In this document: in pieces, positions 53,554 to 63,955 of the stretch | How the letters are laid out: every line of letters starts with the position of its first letter | Numbering within the stretch: position 1 is the stretch's first letter | Assembly (NCBI RefSeq): GCF_963675165.1 | Contig: NC_087384.1 | Span: 4,705,182-4,769,181 of the forward strand | Length of the DNA: 64,000 nt | From: Halichondria panicea | Taxonomy: Eukaryota; Porifera; Demospongiae; Suberitida; Halichondriidae | Reading direction: 5' to 3' | Made by a program: the position numbers and the translations under genes | Notes under the pieces: model-generated | The model's input: only the letters and a program-made list of their open reading frames with translations | The model's database searches: none | What the model was told of the DNA's origin: nothing

Positions 53554-55692
53554 CAAGCGAGTAAATTTGTGTGTGTGGGTGCGCATGCTACGTGTTGCGT
53601 GTTATGTACATAACAATTCTCAAGTTCAACTCTAGTATGCTTGGCAATGCCTAGACGGTACATAAGTGAAACTAATTAACCAAAAAATAGCTCAGGCCTC
53701 AACAACACTATAACAAAGGGGTACGCATGCATATGTAGTATAATGGAATGGTTAAAATACAATGTAGATACAATGTTCAGTAGACATCAACTGGACAGGT
53801 CCACACTATTCATATGTACGGGTAGGTTTTCTAGATCTCTGAAGTGAAGCTTTTGTCCGTAGGAATTTTCATACGAAAGCATGAACAATCCAATCCAATA
53901 TAGGCATGACTCTTTGTGCACACCAATAGTCTAAGACCTTTTACTCCTTCTTACCCAATATGCTGAGAAGTATACACCGAGGGTCTTCCCTCTGAGGTGT
54001 TCGGTATCCACTTCCTTTCCTTTTATGCCCTTACAAAACTTCCCTTTGACAACCTCAAGGAAAGGACCGGGTATCCATGGAAACTTTTTACCGGAATCAT
54101 CTTCTACGATGACACTGCGGCCATCGGATGTGATGAGCTTCCCATTGGCAGCATTCACCATTGCCAATGTCGGGATACCAGAAACCTTGAATTTTCTTGA
54201 CAGATCATTCTAATAAATAAATAATCATATGATGTGCTATTAGTGACTGGAGAGTGTACAGCAATTAATCCCGTATCAAATCCGGTCCAGTAATTGCTCG
54301 CCGTCATTGACAGCGTGCAATTACCTGTCAAGTAATTGCACGCTGTCAATGACAACGTATTGTTTTTGAATAACGACCACGGCTAAAAATGTGCAAAGAA
54401 CTTCATCATGCACTATTAGACATGTTTACTCGTGCAATAAGGGATTAATAGCACTTATAACAATCACTGGAAAGGTTAATAGCACTCGGCTAATTATGTG
54501 CGTGCATGAGAGGGTGGGGCGTGTTCAGGGTAGAGGGTAAATGTATATGAAATGCTTTATACGAATTTTTTGTTTTAAAAGATAATTGTGACTCAAGTAT
54601 TCACTGTATAATTATATTTATTGTAATAATTAATTTCATATACATACAGGTACATGTACTATAACCAACATTTTATACCCTCAAAATATACACGTACACA
54701 CTATACGGTATATCCAATAGGCAATTACATGTACACGTATTTATAGCAATGAAAGTTGGCTGAAAGTTTGAGATCAATGAGCAGGACTTTTAGAATGCCG
54801 GTATTAGAGACTACATGACGTACATGTAATAACGTGTCAGTAAAAATGTCTGCATGATAATTATACCTTCTTCTTTCTCTCTGCATAGGGAAGGGCAAGC
54901 CAAGGCATGTCTTTGAAATAGTCCATGAAAGATTGATCATCACGATCAGAGCTAGCGAATACAATCTCAAACTTGTCTCCATTTGGTCCATCCTTGAATT
55001 TCCGGTACCACTTGGCAAGCTGTGGAGTGAAGGCCCTATAAGAAGAAAAAAATGACAACTTATCAACTTGCAGCTAGCTAGATCTACAAACGCTTGTTGC
55101 CATAGTTAAACTTATGCACCTATCAATGTCAGTCCTCACTACCCCTCATGCGGGGTATGTCGGGGCTTAGTGGGGATTTGATTTGCATCAATATCAACTG
55201 CCCCACCTCTGGGGGCCAGATTGAAATCAAATCCCCACTTAATAACCCCCCCCCGGGATTTGACTGCACGTGTGCATGTGCTATACTTTTCTGGATATTA
55301 CTGTTGTGAGTTTATACACTGAGGAAGTCAAATTCACCACCCATACCCATACCTCAGGGTTACCGTAATCGTTCTAATTATAGAACCAGTAAAAACAATG
55401 TACGAAATTTATATGGTAGATATGGGCGTTATAAAAGAGGGCGTCCTAACCAGGCTGGTTCTATAATTAGAACGCTTACGGGTACTTGCTGAATCAAAAC
55501 CCCACTATTCCCCGCATGGGGGGGGTAGTGGAGACTGGCATTGATAGGTGCATTGTACCTGCAGGGAGGGCACCAGTGAGCAGAGAAGTAGACAGCCACC
55601 ACCTTCCCCTCGCCCTCCAGAGTACTCACAGCCACCTCCTCCACTTTATCATCTACTAACCGTATAACTACATCTCCCAGCCACTTGTTCAT
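49421..55692 (-). CDS. Nucleoredoxin-like protein, paralog 1, 7 exons, 419 aa
   Basis: Minus-strand exons are 55559-55692, 54867-55035, 53955-54209, 53304-53508, 52594-52682, 52041-52346 and 49421-49522 (1260 nt, all phases agree). There are two thioredoxin-fold domains with intact redox motifs, WCPPCR at 40-45 and WCGPCR at 186-191, each followed by FTPQLA and a MPW loop (DMPWLALPY, TMPWICVPY) and GIPTL with the cis-Pro. A C-terminal third domain (YPWYPEPVRQ onward, from about 285) without Cys-X-X-Cys completes the nucleoredoxin layout (vertebrate NXN about 435 aa). Nucleoredoxins are cytosolic/nuclear disulfide reductases linked in vertebrates to Dishevelled signalling. No signal peptide. 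AATAAA on the minus strand at 49246-49251 may end the transcript. Tandem paralog at 57883-60945. Confidence 0.9.
49855..50064. mobile_element. Foldback MITE, TACCGTATAGCGGG family
   Basis: TACCGTATAGCGGGTAATTT at about 49855 is mirrored by AATTACCCGCTATACGGTAA ending at about 50064. It is close in sequence to the MITE inside the 9750/15288 duplication, and lies in the last intron of nucleoredoxin-like paralog 1. Confidence 0.8.
50065..52040. other. Remainder of the 2.5-kb last intron of nucleoredoxin-like paralog 1
   Basis: A diverged MITE-like block begins at about 50802 (ATCGTATAGTATGACATTTT). An inverted pair is present at 51672-51745: GCCTAGTAATTATGGTTTAT with ATAAGCCATAATTACTAGTC. A second pair is AGTACGTACATGTAGTAACT/AGTTACTACGTACT at about 51918-51978. 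No gene is seen. The matching intron of paralog 2 is only 239 nt. Confidence 0.6.
53511..53550. repeat. (GT)n microsatellite abutting a splice acceptor (paralog 1)
   Basis: Twenty GT units on +, (CA)n on the coding strand, end immediately before the CAG acceptor of exon 4 at 53509-53511. The tract sits where a polypyrimidine stretch would be expected. Confidence 0.9.
54225..54380. repeat. Palindrome-rich repeat, copy 2
   Basis: This is the inverse of 11640-11790. TAATTGCTCGCCGTCATTGA and TAATTGCACGCTGTCAATGA form an internal inverted pair. It lies in intron 2 of nucleoredoxin-like paralog 1. Confidence 0.65.
55115..55553. mobile_element. MITE filling intron 1 of nucleoredoxin-like paralog 1
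   Basis: TGCACCTATCAATGTCAGTC at 55115 and the inverse ending CATTGATAGGTGCA at 55553 frame about 440 bp with terminal repeats of about 45 bp (CTCACTACCCCTCATGCGGG against inverse CCCGCATGGGGGGG). An inner inverted pair, GTTCTAATTATAGAACC and GGTTCTATAATTAGAAC, is also present. The right end lies about 4 bp from the 5' splice site. Confidence 0.8.
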
Positions 55693-55891
55693 GATGTTAG
55701 GACCTTTTCAGAAGAGTAGATAGTATAGAATTTAAACACCTTTCGGTTGTTTGGAAAAGAGTGCTGACATCCGCATGTGCTTTATTTGGATTTCAAATAA
55801 GTCAAAAATGTACATGTGTAGACTTACTCACTAATAAACTATCCTTCTAGGCTTGTTTGTGCAGAACATGAGGTAGCTGCAGAAATTGAAA
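55693..55891. promoter_or_regulatory. Divergent promoter between nucleoredoxin-like paralog 1 and the SNAPC5-like gene
   Basis: Only 199 bp separate the two start codons, which point away from each other, so both promoters and 5' untranslated regions must share this interval unless upstream exons exist. No clear TATA box is seen. Confidence 0.55.
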
Positions 55892-57566
55892 ATGAGCAGG
55901 CAAAAAAATAGAGGGTCTGAAGTGGCAGCTGAGGAAGTAAAAGACTTGTTGGATAAAGAGCAGCTCTGTCTTCTGAAAGCAAAGGCAATGATCCAGCAAC
56001 AAATGAAAGTGCTTCAGGTAGATATTTCCCAGCTCTTTGATTACAATGATGTTTATATTTAATAATCTATCACAACAATTATTTTGTGATTTTTGTCGTA
56101 TATAAACATGATAGATCTTGTATGCACCTCCGTGCAGGCAGAAGCAGCTACGATACAGAGGCTGATCAGTGTGCAGGAGCAGCCCAGGTCATCTGACGGA
56201 GAGACTGTTGTCCCTGTAACTCAGGGAATAGACCAAGACCCTCCCTCAAAAGGACTGCCACAACTCAACCTGGCCGTCATCAATGAGCCAAAACATGGGT
56301 AAGGGTTTGTAGATTCTATTGTATATACCGTATAGCTAGCCTCCTTCACCGGCCTTCATAGGAAAGAAGGCCTGCTATCAACTGCTTGCGCATGCGCCAA
56401 ATTATTGGATATTTTTTCCCGTAAAATTTCCTATAATACTGGATACATCAGAGAAAATATCCTAAAAGTCATACACAGAGCTATATAGCTAGCTAGCTAG
56501 AGACAGAGCTGTGTAGGTTTGTTGTACTGCTATTTTCTTCTGGTAGCAGTAGTAGTAGACTTTCACCAAAGTTAGTGTTAAATGGGCGTGGCCTGTCCAT
56601 ATAGGCTCTTGTCAGCCGTCACTCCGTTCAGACGATCGTCATCCACACTTTTGCAAGCTGTGAGTCTTTTGTTAACATAGCAGGCTAAGGGTAGCTATCA
56701 GAGAATGCTATCCGATGGGCTAGAAACCTTCAATCGAACTTTCTATCTACTTCCTTCAATCCACTTCCTTTCGTTGTGATGTCATAGTTTTACTGAGTAT
56801 ATACGATGTTATCCAAAGCCCCCAGATACCGGGGGGATATTAGCGCATGCGCAAGCAGTCGATACCAGGCCCACTTCCCTAAGTGAAGAAGTGGGAAGTG
56901 CGGCCTGGGATCGAGGCTACCGTATAGCAGGTCTATTTCGAGAGTATAAACTTTGCGGAAGTTTGAAGTGTCCTTTATTCAGAGGTTCTAAATACAGTGG
57001 AACCTCTGAATAAAGGACACTTTGGGAGCAGAGATGTTGTACTCTTTTCGGAGGTTGTCCTCTAATGCATGGGAGGCTCATTCAATTTATAGCCATATCA
57101 AAGAATTATAGATAGTATGTTCATGTATGGTCTGTATGGACCCTATTTCTAGTTCAAGAAGCTAAGGAACTTAAAATTTAATTGCTGAAATCAATCATTC
57201 TTTGCAGTGTATGATCAATAACATTACAAACAACCTCACCATAATTATTGGACATACAATGTGGGTGTGGTTTCCTGTTTGTCCGTTATAAGAGGTAGTT
57301 TTGCACAGAATTGGTCAGTTGGGAGCACGAAGCTTGCCCTCTGTCCGCTTGTGGGAGGTTGCTTCTGTGCATGTACTTAGATAGTGATTTCAATTCGTAC
57401 CATAGCTAGTGTCCTTTTATAGAAGTTGTCTTCTAGTGGGAGGTATACCCGCAGCAGCCGCCCGCTGTACAGTAAATTAAATTAAATGTTTGTTTCATCA
57501 CATTGCTTCATTGTGTGTAGCGGTGATGGAGAAATGGAGACTGACTCTGAGAGTGGGGATGACTGA
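55892..57566 (+). CDS. Small coiled-coil protein resembling SNAPC5 (SNAP19), 3 exons, 110 aa
   Basis: Exons are 55892-56017, 56138-56298 and 57521-57566; junctions are GT-AG with matching phases (333 nt). An N-terminal amphipathic helix/coiled coil (about 15-58: VKDLLDKEQLCLLKAKAMI, MKVLQAEAATIQRLISVQ) is followed by a linker and an acidic tail, GDGEMETDSESGDD. This layout resembles SNAPC5, the roughly 98-aa subunit of the snRNA-activating complex used by RNA polymerases II and III. The match rests on the leucine pattern and acidic C-terminus, so the name is tentative. It sits between the two nucleoredoxin genes on the opposite strand. Intron 2 (1.2 kb) contains MITEs. Confidence 0.6.
56299..57520. 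other. Intron 2 of the SNAPC5-like gene, with MITE fragments
   Basis: A TACCGTATAGC start at about 56326 is followed by an inverted pair around GGCCTTCATAGGAAAGAAGG / CCACTTCCC, a second TACCGTATAGCAGGTCTATT start at about 56930, and the head-to-head repeat at 56968-57020. No exon evidence. Confidence 0.5.
56968..57020. repeat. Perfect 21-bp inverted repeat, head-to-head element ends
   Basis: GTGTCCTTTATTCAGAGGTT (56968 on) faces AACCTCTGAATAAAGGACAC (to 57020) across 11 bases. CAGTGGAACCTCTGAATAAA resembles the ends of Tc1/pogo-type MITEs. A possible partner end lies near 57415 (GTGTCCTTTTATAGAAGTTG). Confidence 0.7.
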
Positions 57567-57882
57567 ACACAATTTCACTAGAAGACCCAGAGTGCTGAAT
57601 TGTAACACGTAACTTGGACTTCATTCTCAATCCATCAAATTTCATAATTATATATTATTATAATTATATGGCCAGTTGTTTGTCTTCATCCTGTCAGGTC
57701 ATAATTATAGTCATAATAATATTATTATTATTATATATTATACAATAACATGCAATCTAATTTTGAACATGCAACTAGCTAGATGTAACAACAAACAACA
57801 TATAATAATTATAGTCAATAAGGAATGTACTATATAACACTGCAGTACAATAATAATTATGTAGTTCGTCTCTGTTCAATCA

Positions 57883-59810
57883 TCAATGTCTGAGCCCCCT
57901 TCCCTTGAGGGTCTTATTGAGAAATCCCTCCACAAAACTTCTTATTTTTCCAGTGTCCACGTCAGTATCGCTACTCTCATACACCTGCAGTTGAATACAC
58001 AATAACAGCATGCACAGTAAATACCCTGGACCCTCTGAACAACGGACACTCACTGCTACAAATGGCAGTACATTTACTCCCAAAATGTTAAGTAGGTCAC
58101 AAACAACAGCAGTACAGACTGTATAATTACGCAGCTTTTAATTTACATTGCTATACCGTACACGAACTGCTATATAACAATACATGTAGTGTAGACTACT
58201 GTTCATGTGCACACTACTCTCACCTTCTGGGTTGGTATATCCACAATGGCCAGTTCTGTGTTTGAAGTGATACTGGCAAACTGCTTCAGAGAGTTAGCGA
58301 TTCCCTCGTCATCGTCTACATCGTTCCCAGTCACGTAAAACACCATTGCCTGTGTCTCCTCTGCATCCTTCCACTTCTTAATCCACTCATCAGCAACCGG
58401 CTTCATAACCTCCGTCAAGTCTTTGCCACTTTTCTTGTCATTGAACCAAATGAGAGCAGGGCTGTCATTGATGTCCCCAGCTGTCGCTCCAGTGAGCTGA
58501 TTTATTGGTTTAGGGTACCATGGAAACTCCTGTACACATTGAAAAGTATAATTACTGCGGCAAAGATACATGTACAGTACTACAATATGGTGTGTACATG
58601 TATACCGTATTTTACCGAGATTACGCCAACCCTATTTGCATGCTACAAAGCAGCTACAGGTGGGATGGGCTTAATTTCGAAAACTTGAAATTAAACCCAC
58701 CAAGATGTTTGCCTCGAAATTACGCCCACTCATCAAGAAACTACAGTGTACATGTAAGTATTTTCTGTCTGCGTCTGAGGCTTGCCAGCTCTTGAAATAC
58801 AATGAACACATCAATATACAACAATGGTGTAATGCATGGATAAAGTAGCTAGGTACATGTATGAAGAAAAGTATACAAGTCAAGATTCTGTATCAGAAGG
58901 TTGTTCCTTGTCATTGTCAGAGTCTTCAACAGAGATTCAGAGACCTTGTCTTTTATACTTGCAATAGGAGCAATAATTATTATGTCTAGCTATCTTCCAA
59001 GCTAACCAGCTTACACTAAACTACAACTGCTCACTGACAAATGCATCACTTCCTGCATGGTGGGCATATTCTCGAGGCAATTAGCCTATGCAGGAACTTT
59101 TACTCAAAAGTGGGGGTGGGCGTAATCTCGGTAGAGTATGGTATGTTGAATTTGTAAACATGCGCACAGTACAAATACCTATTGATGCATGAACGATACA
59201 GAATGTATTAATTAATTACTGTTTCCATGTACTGACAATGTAAAGTTTCCAATGGCAGGGTCATCCCTATTGCGCTACATGTAAATTAGGATATGCACGT
59301 ACCTTTCCTTCTGGGTCACTCGATATAGCAGCACGTCCACTGGAGGTGATTGTCTGCTTGTTCTCGTCCAATATCACCAGAGTTGGAATGCCTAGATTTC
59401 ACAAAGAAAGGTTCTATGTATGCTATAACTGAGGCATTTTGCACCAGAGGTTCTTGATTCATAGGTCAAGGTATGTGTGTATAATAGATCTTAGTACATG
59501 CATATTTTCGAGGAACAGGGAAGCAAACAGCTGAACAGTCAGTTACAGCACTAGTCTTACCTAAGCAGCTTAGCCTTAAAGATTGAAAATGGACAGTACA
59601 GCTTACCTGAAACATCAAACATTCTAGAAAGGGTCTTCTTTCTGGGGTCACCATGGGGTATACTAATCCAGGGCATTTCGCCATAGTACTCCATGAAAGA
59701 ATCCTCGTCCCTGTCTGAGCTGACGAATATGATCTCAAACTTCTTTCCATCCTCTTTCAGCTTGTTATAGGTCTTAACTAGCTGAGGAGTAAAGCCTCTG
59801 CATGGCCCAC

Positions 59811-59872
<62 letters not shown>

Positions 59873-60945
59873 TGCTATAAAAGGCTCTAGCATTGTCAAG
59901 TCATCCCCAATAACCATAATTATGACTATCGTTAATTACTATCATTACACAGGCAACTCCCTCAAGAGTTGTAAAAGAATTCATTGCTCTATGATCCCCG
60001 CGTATACACCTGTCATGACACCAGTCTGCCCACTGTACAAACACTGTGCAATGAATGAAATTCGAGCCTAAGCCACATTATGTGTACGTGTGTGTACAGA
60101 GTGTAGCAGTCTTAGCAGTACACACTTACCCAATGTGCTGAGAAGTAGAGACCAATTATCTTTTCCTTTATGAATTCACCAAGTCCTTCAACATCCTTCT
60201 CTACTTCCTTCCCGTTCTTTTTATAGAACTTCCCTTCAACAACCTCGAGGAAAGGTTTGGGGGTCCACGGAAAGTCTTTCCCCTCCGCGTCATCAGTGAC
60301 GATAGCGCGGCCATCGGATGTTATCAGCTTCCCATTGGCAGCATTCAACATCACCAGTGTAGGGATACCAGAAACCTTGAACTGCGTAGACAATTGAGCC
60401 TAGGGTGTGCATAAAGAGATACAGGAGATCACTTTATAGGTATTCAAACATTCAGTTGAGTGGATGTAAAGGGCTGTATGTAACACAAAATTAACGTAAA
60501 TATCTACTAAGTAGCTAGAGTAGATTTATCTATTAGCACGGAAAATTGCAAATTGCCTGACCTTCTTTTCTCTTTCCACGAAGGGAAGGGCAAGCCAGGG
60601 CATCTCGTTGAAATACTCCTTAAAAGATGCATCGTCTCTATCAGAGCTGACAAAAACAATCTCAAACTTGTCTCCATTTGGTCCCTTCTTGAAGCCTTTG
60701 TACCACGTGGCAAGCTGAGGAGTGAAACTCCTACAAAAGAAAGTGACAACTTAAATATTACGATTAGCAGCTATAAATTAATGCTTGTTGCAGCTAGCTA
60801 GCTAGCTATGACATACATACCTGCAGGGTGGGCACCAGTGAGCAGAGAAGTAGAGGGCTACCACCTTCCCCTCGCCCTCCAGAGTACTCACAGCCACCTC
60901 ATCCCCATTACCACGGATAATAGTATCTCCTAGAAGCTTGTTCAT
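57883..60945 (-). CDS. Nucleoredoxin-like protein, paralog 2, 7 exons, 421 aa
   Basis: Minus-strand exons are 60821-60945, 60562-60730, 60130-60399, 59607-59811, 59303-59391, 58224-58529 and 57883-57984 (1266 nt). Exons 2, 4, 5, 6 and 7 have exactly the lengths of paralog 1 and every intron phase is shared, so the genes arose by tandem duplication. Redox motifs are WCPPCR at 37-42 and WCGPCR at 188-193, with MPW loops and GIPTL in both thioredoxin domains; the third domain starts near EFPWYPKPINQ. The tail ends LKGRGLRH. No signal peptide. Introns are mostly shorter than in paralog 1 apart from intron 5 (58530-59302), which holds a MITE. Likely a cytosolic or nuclear disulfide reductase. Confidence 0.9.
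58603..59143. mobile_element. MITE, TACCGTATTTTACCGAGATTACGCC ends
   Basis: TACCGTATTTTACCGAGATT at 58603 is mirrored by GGGCGTAATCTCGGTAGAGT and GGTA near 59143. GAAATTACGCCCAC and GGGCTTAATTTCGA repeat inside. It occupies most of intron 5 of nucleoredoxin-like paralog 2. Confidence 0.75.
59814..59868. repeat. (GT)n microsatellite abutting a splice acceptor (paralog 2)
   Basis: About 27 GT units on + ((CA)n on the coding strand) end at the CAG acceptor of exon 4 (exon begins 59811), exactly as in paralog 1. Confidence 0.9.
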
Positions 60946-61291
60946 GTTTGCAGGGTCTCCTTGTTACGCTTTGAGTTAATTGTTTGAGTTGTGCAGATTC
61001 GATATTCAGCTGACCTTTTGGTTTTTGAGGTCCTGGCAACCGGAAGCAGCTTATCATACCACCGGAGATCAGAGGAGGTACCGGAGATTTGGTCATTCAT
61101 GCCCACTCAGCAATAAATTAACTCTAACTCACTTCGCACATTGTTGTATCCTACAGCACTCCTGGCTACATACATACATCTGCTACAAAACCATTCATCC
61201 TTGTCAATTTTCTCACTCAATTTTCCCACTAAAAATAAACCTGTATCGTTTCACATGGGAGATAACAACAAAAAAGAGAAACAAAATGTAA
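60946..61291. other. Intergenic spacer between nucleoredoxin-like paralog 2 and the aldolase gene
   Basis: 346 bp that must hold the paralog 2 promoter and the 3' end signals of neither gene in obvious form. No coding sequence is supported. Confidence 0.5.
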
Positions 61292-63955
61292 CTATGTGTT
61301 CATGGGAGGCACTGGTGTGATTCCAATCTCACTACACAGCTTGTCCATCGAGTCCTTCATGTGCTTCAAGGAGAGCATCTGCACAGGGTTGCATGGTGAA
61401 GTGTACATAATTATGACACTGGGTTACAGAGTGACACTATACACAACTCTTCAGTGATCAGGTTTTACTTGTCATGCATTACATGTATACGTGAGATGAA
61501 AAAAGCTAGTTGAGCACAAAATGTGGAGAATGGTTATTACGATCAGTATAATTTTTTTATGCGTACTGAACCCCACCCCTCACATACGTAACTAAGGTTA
61601 CAGTATGCATGAGTGCTGACTGCTGAGTGTGTGTGTGTGTGTGTGTTGTGCTCACATCTTGATCAGTCAATACAGCATCGTTTATCCTGCAGACTGTCTT
61701 GATGGGGACATTGTAGAGTGTTGACAGGTAAACTTTGGATGACATTGGATACTGCAAATAGATAAAAGATTCACAGGGTCGAATAAATAAGCTCACGAGG
61801 CACATATCTGGTATTATGTACGTACATCAAAGGACAACCTCCTGTGTGTAATGAACCCAGTTTGTAATGTTTCATACGTACCTATGAAGACCACTTTTTA
61901 CAACGTTTTAGAGGCACATGCAATAACTAATTAAGTGAGTGGTTGCTACACCTTCTTTAGACTCTCATGTATGAGTACAGTACTGACCTTGTGAGCAATG
62001 ACTCTGTCTGTGATGGACACCTGCTGCTGCACTTTGTCTCTCTTCTCCCCCTCCGTCTGACCAGACAACCAACTCACCACCCACGGGTAGAAATTGGCCG
62101 TCACACCACTAAACCCGCTGCAAGGAGGTGATCAATGGGTCATACGTATGTAAAACACACAATCCTTAAAGAAGAGTGCAGAATGAATTAAGACAGGTAG
62201 AAGTTTCACACTACAGTAGCTAATGCCCCCGTAAAAAAAACTAACAGCTAGCAATGAGGTCATTGTGTTGCTATTAAAGCAAACAATATGATTCAGCATG
62301 ACACTATCAATTAATAGTGTGAGGAGACAATACTCCGTACAATACGAGTAGTGACTCACCCTCCTCCATTGTCTACACATGTACTGATAAACTGGGCCTT
62401 GGCAGTGAAAAACCTGAGTGGAGAACAAATGTAATAAACTGCACACACATTGCTGGCCACGTAACAAATCTATATGCTTAAACTACAATGTAGTACTCAG
62501 TACTTGAGAAAGTCGTACGTTCATGCAAAACGTTACTCAATGTGAGTACCTTGCATAAGAGCCATCCCATAAAATGATTAAGTAACTCTGGATTTTACGT
62601 ACAGTACGTACTATTTTATACTCGAGTTTTTTCTTGCATGACAGTAAAAATAATCTGATAACCCACATAAACTAAACCTTTCCATCTTACATTAAAGTAT
62701 CGATCAGTAACAAACCAGTTTTTGTTGGAGGGTTTATAATCACGTTATGTTGTCAAGGTTATAAGCGTGTAATAAAAGTCATACAGTGACAGTCCCTTCC
62801 GTGTTAATTAAATGATCAGGGCATGATTTGGTAAGGGGTTGTCGTGATATAAAACACGTATATAATAGCATAATAATCCTTGTAATATACAGCCACAAGC
62901 ACGAGGGCGAGTTGCTCTCATGCTATATCTATTACGTCTGAATGATTTTGGTAGAATGATGTGTTTTGAAAAGGATACACATGTGCATGTGGGAATAACT
63001 TCCACCAAGAGTCATTAACTTCCATACATTCCTTATTATAATAATAGTGGCTATACAATAATTATCAGAGCAGTATCAATGCAATAATGTGAGAAGTATT
63101 CGACAGAATGCCCGACCACTGATATACATACATGTACGTATAGCATCAGAGGGGTATGTACCGATTGAGTGTCAGAAAGAATTAATGTCCCTGACGGAAT
63201 ACTATCCCATGCCCAGCTAGAGAGTGGGCTATCAGATAAATTATAGACGTACAATGTACAGTATTAGGTTTCAGTGATTATTATGGAGCTAGTGACCCAC
63301 ACTAAATTTAGGATAAGGGGAAAAAACAATACACACAGTTAAAATGTGTGTCATATTGACTGGGAAAGAACCAATAGTACTACTGAATATGCTGATCAGA
63401 GGCTGCGGCTACAAATGTTTCATTTTCCTGAGAAGGCTACAATTCGACAGATTGAGGCCATTGTTCAAGAGAGGCATTTATTAAGCCCCAGCTAATTCAA
63501 CAACCTTTAGTTTGTCATCAAAAGTTATTTTCACCTGCACAAACTCGAACTCTACCATAAGAAAGTCTTTCATGTACATGTACATGTACCAGTATTGATA
63601 TGGTTGCCACGTGCAGAGACATAGCCACAAAGTTCACTGAGGCTACTATTTGAGAGCGGCTTCTATTGCACTAGCTGAAGATGGGCTGTAGGGAGGCTAC
63701 TATTTGAGTGTGACCTTCATACAAGAGCAGCCTCTGATCAAGCATATACGGTAGTTACTTTACATAAATGGTGTGTCACACAGGCTAACAATGTACACCC
63801 TATGTATAAGTGTTACTCACTTGAGTGGTGTGTTAGGCACAGACTGGGCAGCTCTGAGTTTCGAGAGCATAGTATCCACTTGGAGAGAGGTGTCTTTGTG
63901 GAACACAAACCTCCCAGTGCCTGCAACCCAGCGAATCATCTCCAGAGTAAGCCAC
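61292..63955 (-). CDS. DHDPS / N-acetylneuraminate lyase family aldolase, 3' part only
   Basis: Five minus-strand exons are visible: 63821-63955, 62360-62413, 61988-62117, 61656-61751 and 61292-61378. Phases agree at every junction, and the first visible exon begins in mid-codon, so the 5' exons lie beyond the window. The sequence WLTLEMIRWVAGTGRFVFHKDTS contains the FHKDTS block in which Lys would form the Schiff base with pyruvate in this TIM-barrel family. GGGFSGVTANFYPWVVSWL is the family's later barrel-strand motif, followed by KYPMSSKVYLSTLYNVPIK and a C-terminal helix. Known members cleave or condense pyruvate-derived keto acids (dihydrodipicolinate synthase, sialic-acid lyase, 4-hydroxy-2-oxoglutarate aldolase). 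The exact substrate cannot be told from this fragment. Confidence 0.75.
61627..61646. repeat. (GT)n tract near a splice donor of the aldolase gene
   Basis: Ten GT units on + lie just inside the intron that begins at 61655 (donor GTGAGC on the minus strand). Confidence 0.8.
62414..63820. other. Intron of the aldolase gene, 1.4 kb
   Basis: No exon or named repeat is supported. A (GTACAT)n-like stretch, ACATGTACATGTACA, lies near 63575. The stretch near 63640-63720 has two similar GGCTACTATTTGAG phrases about 55 bp apart, probably a short duplication. Confidence 0.45.

Noticed and set aside
53275..53663. His-Thr repeat open frames
   Set aside because: Translations of the (GT)n microsatellite running into exon 4 of nucleoredoxin-like paralog 1.
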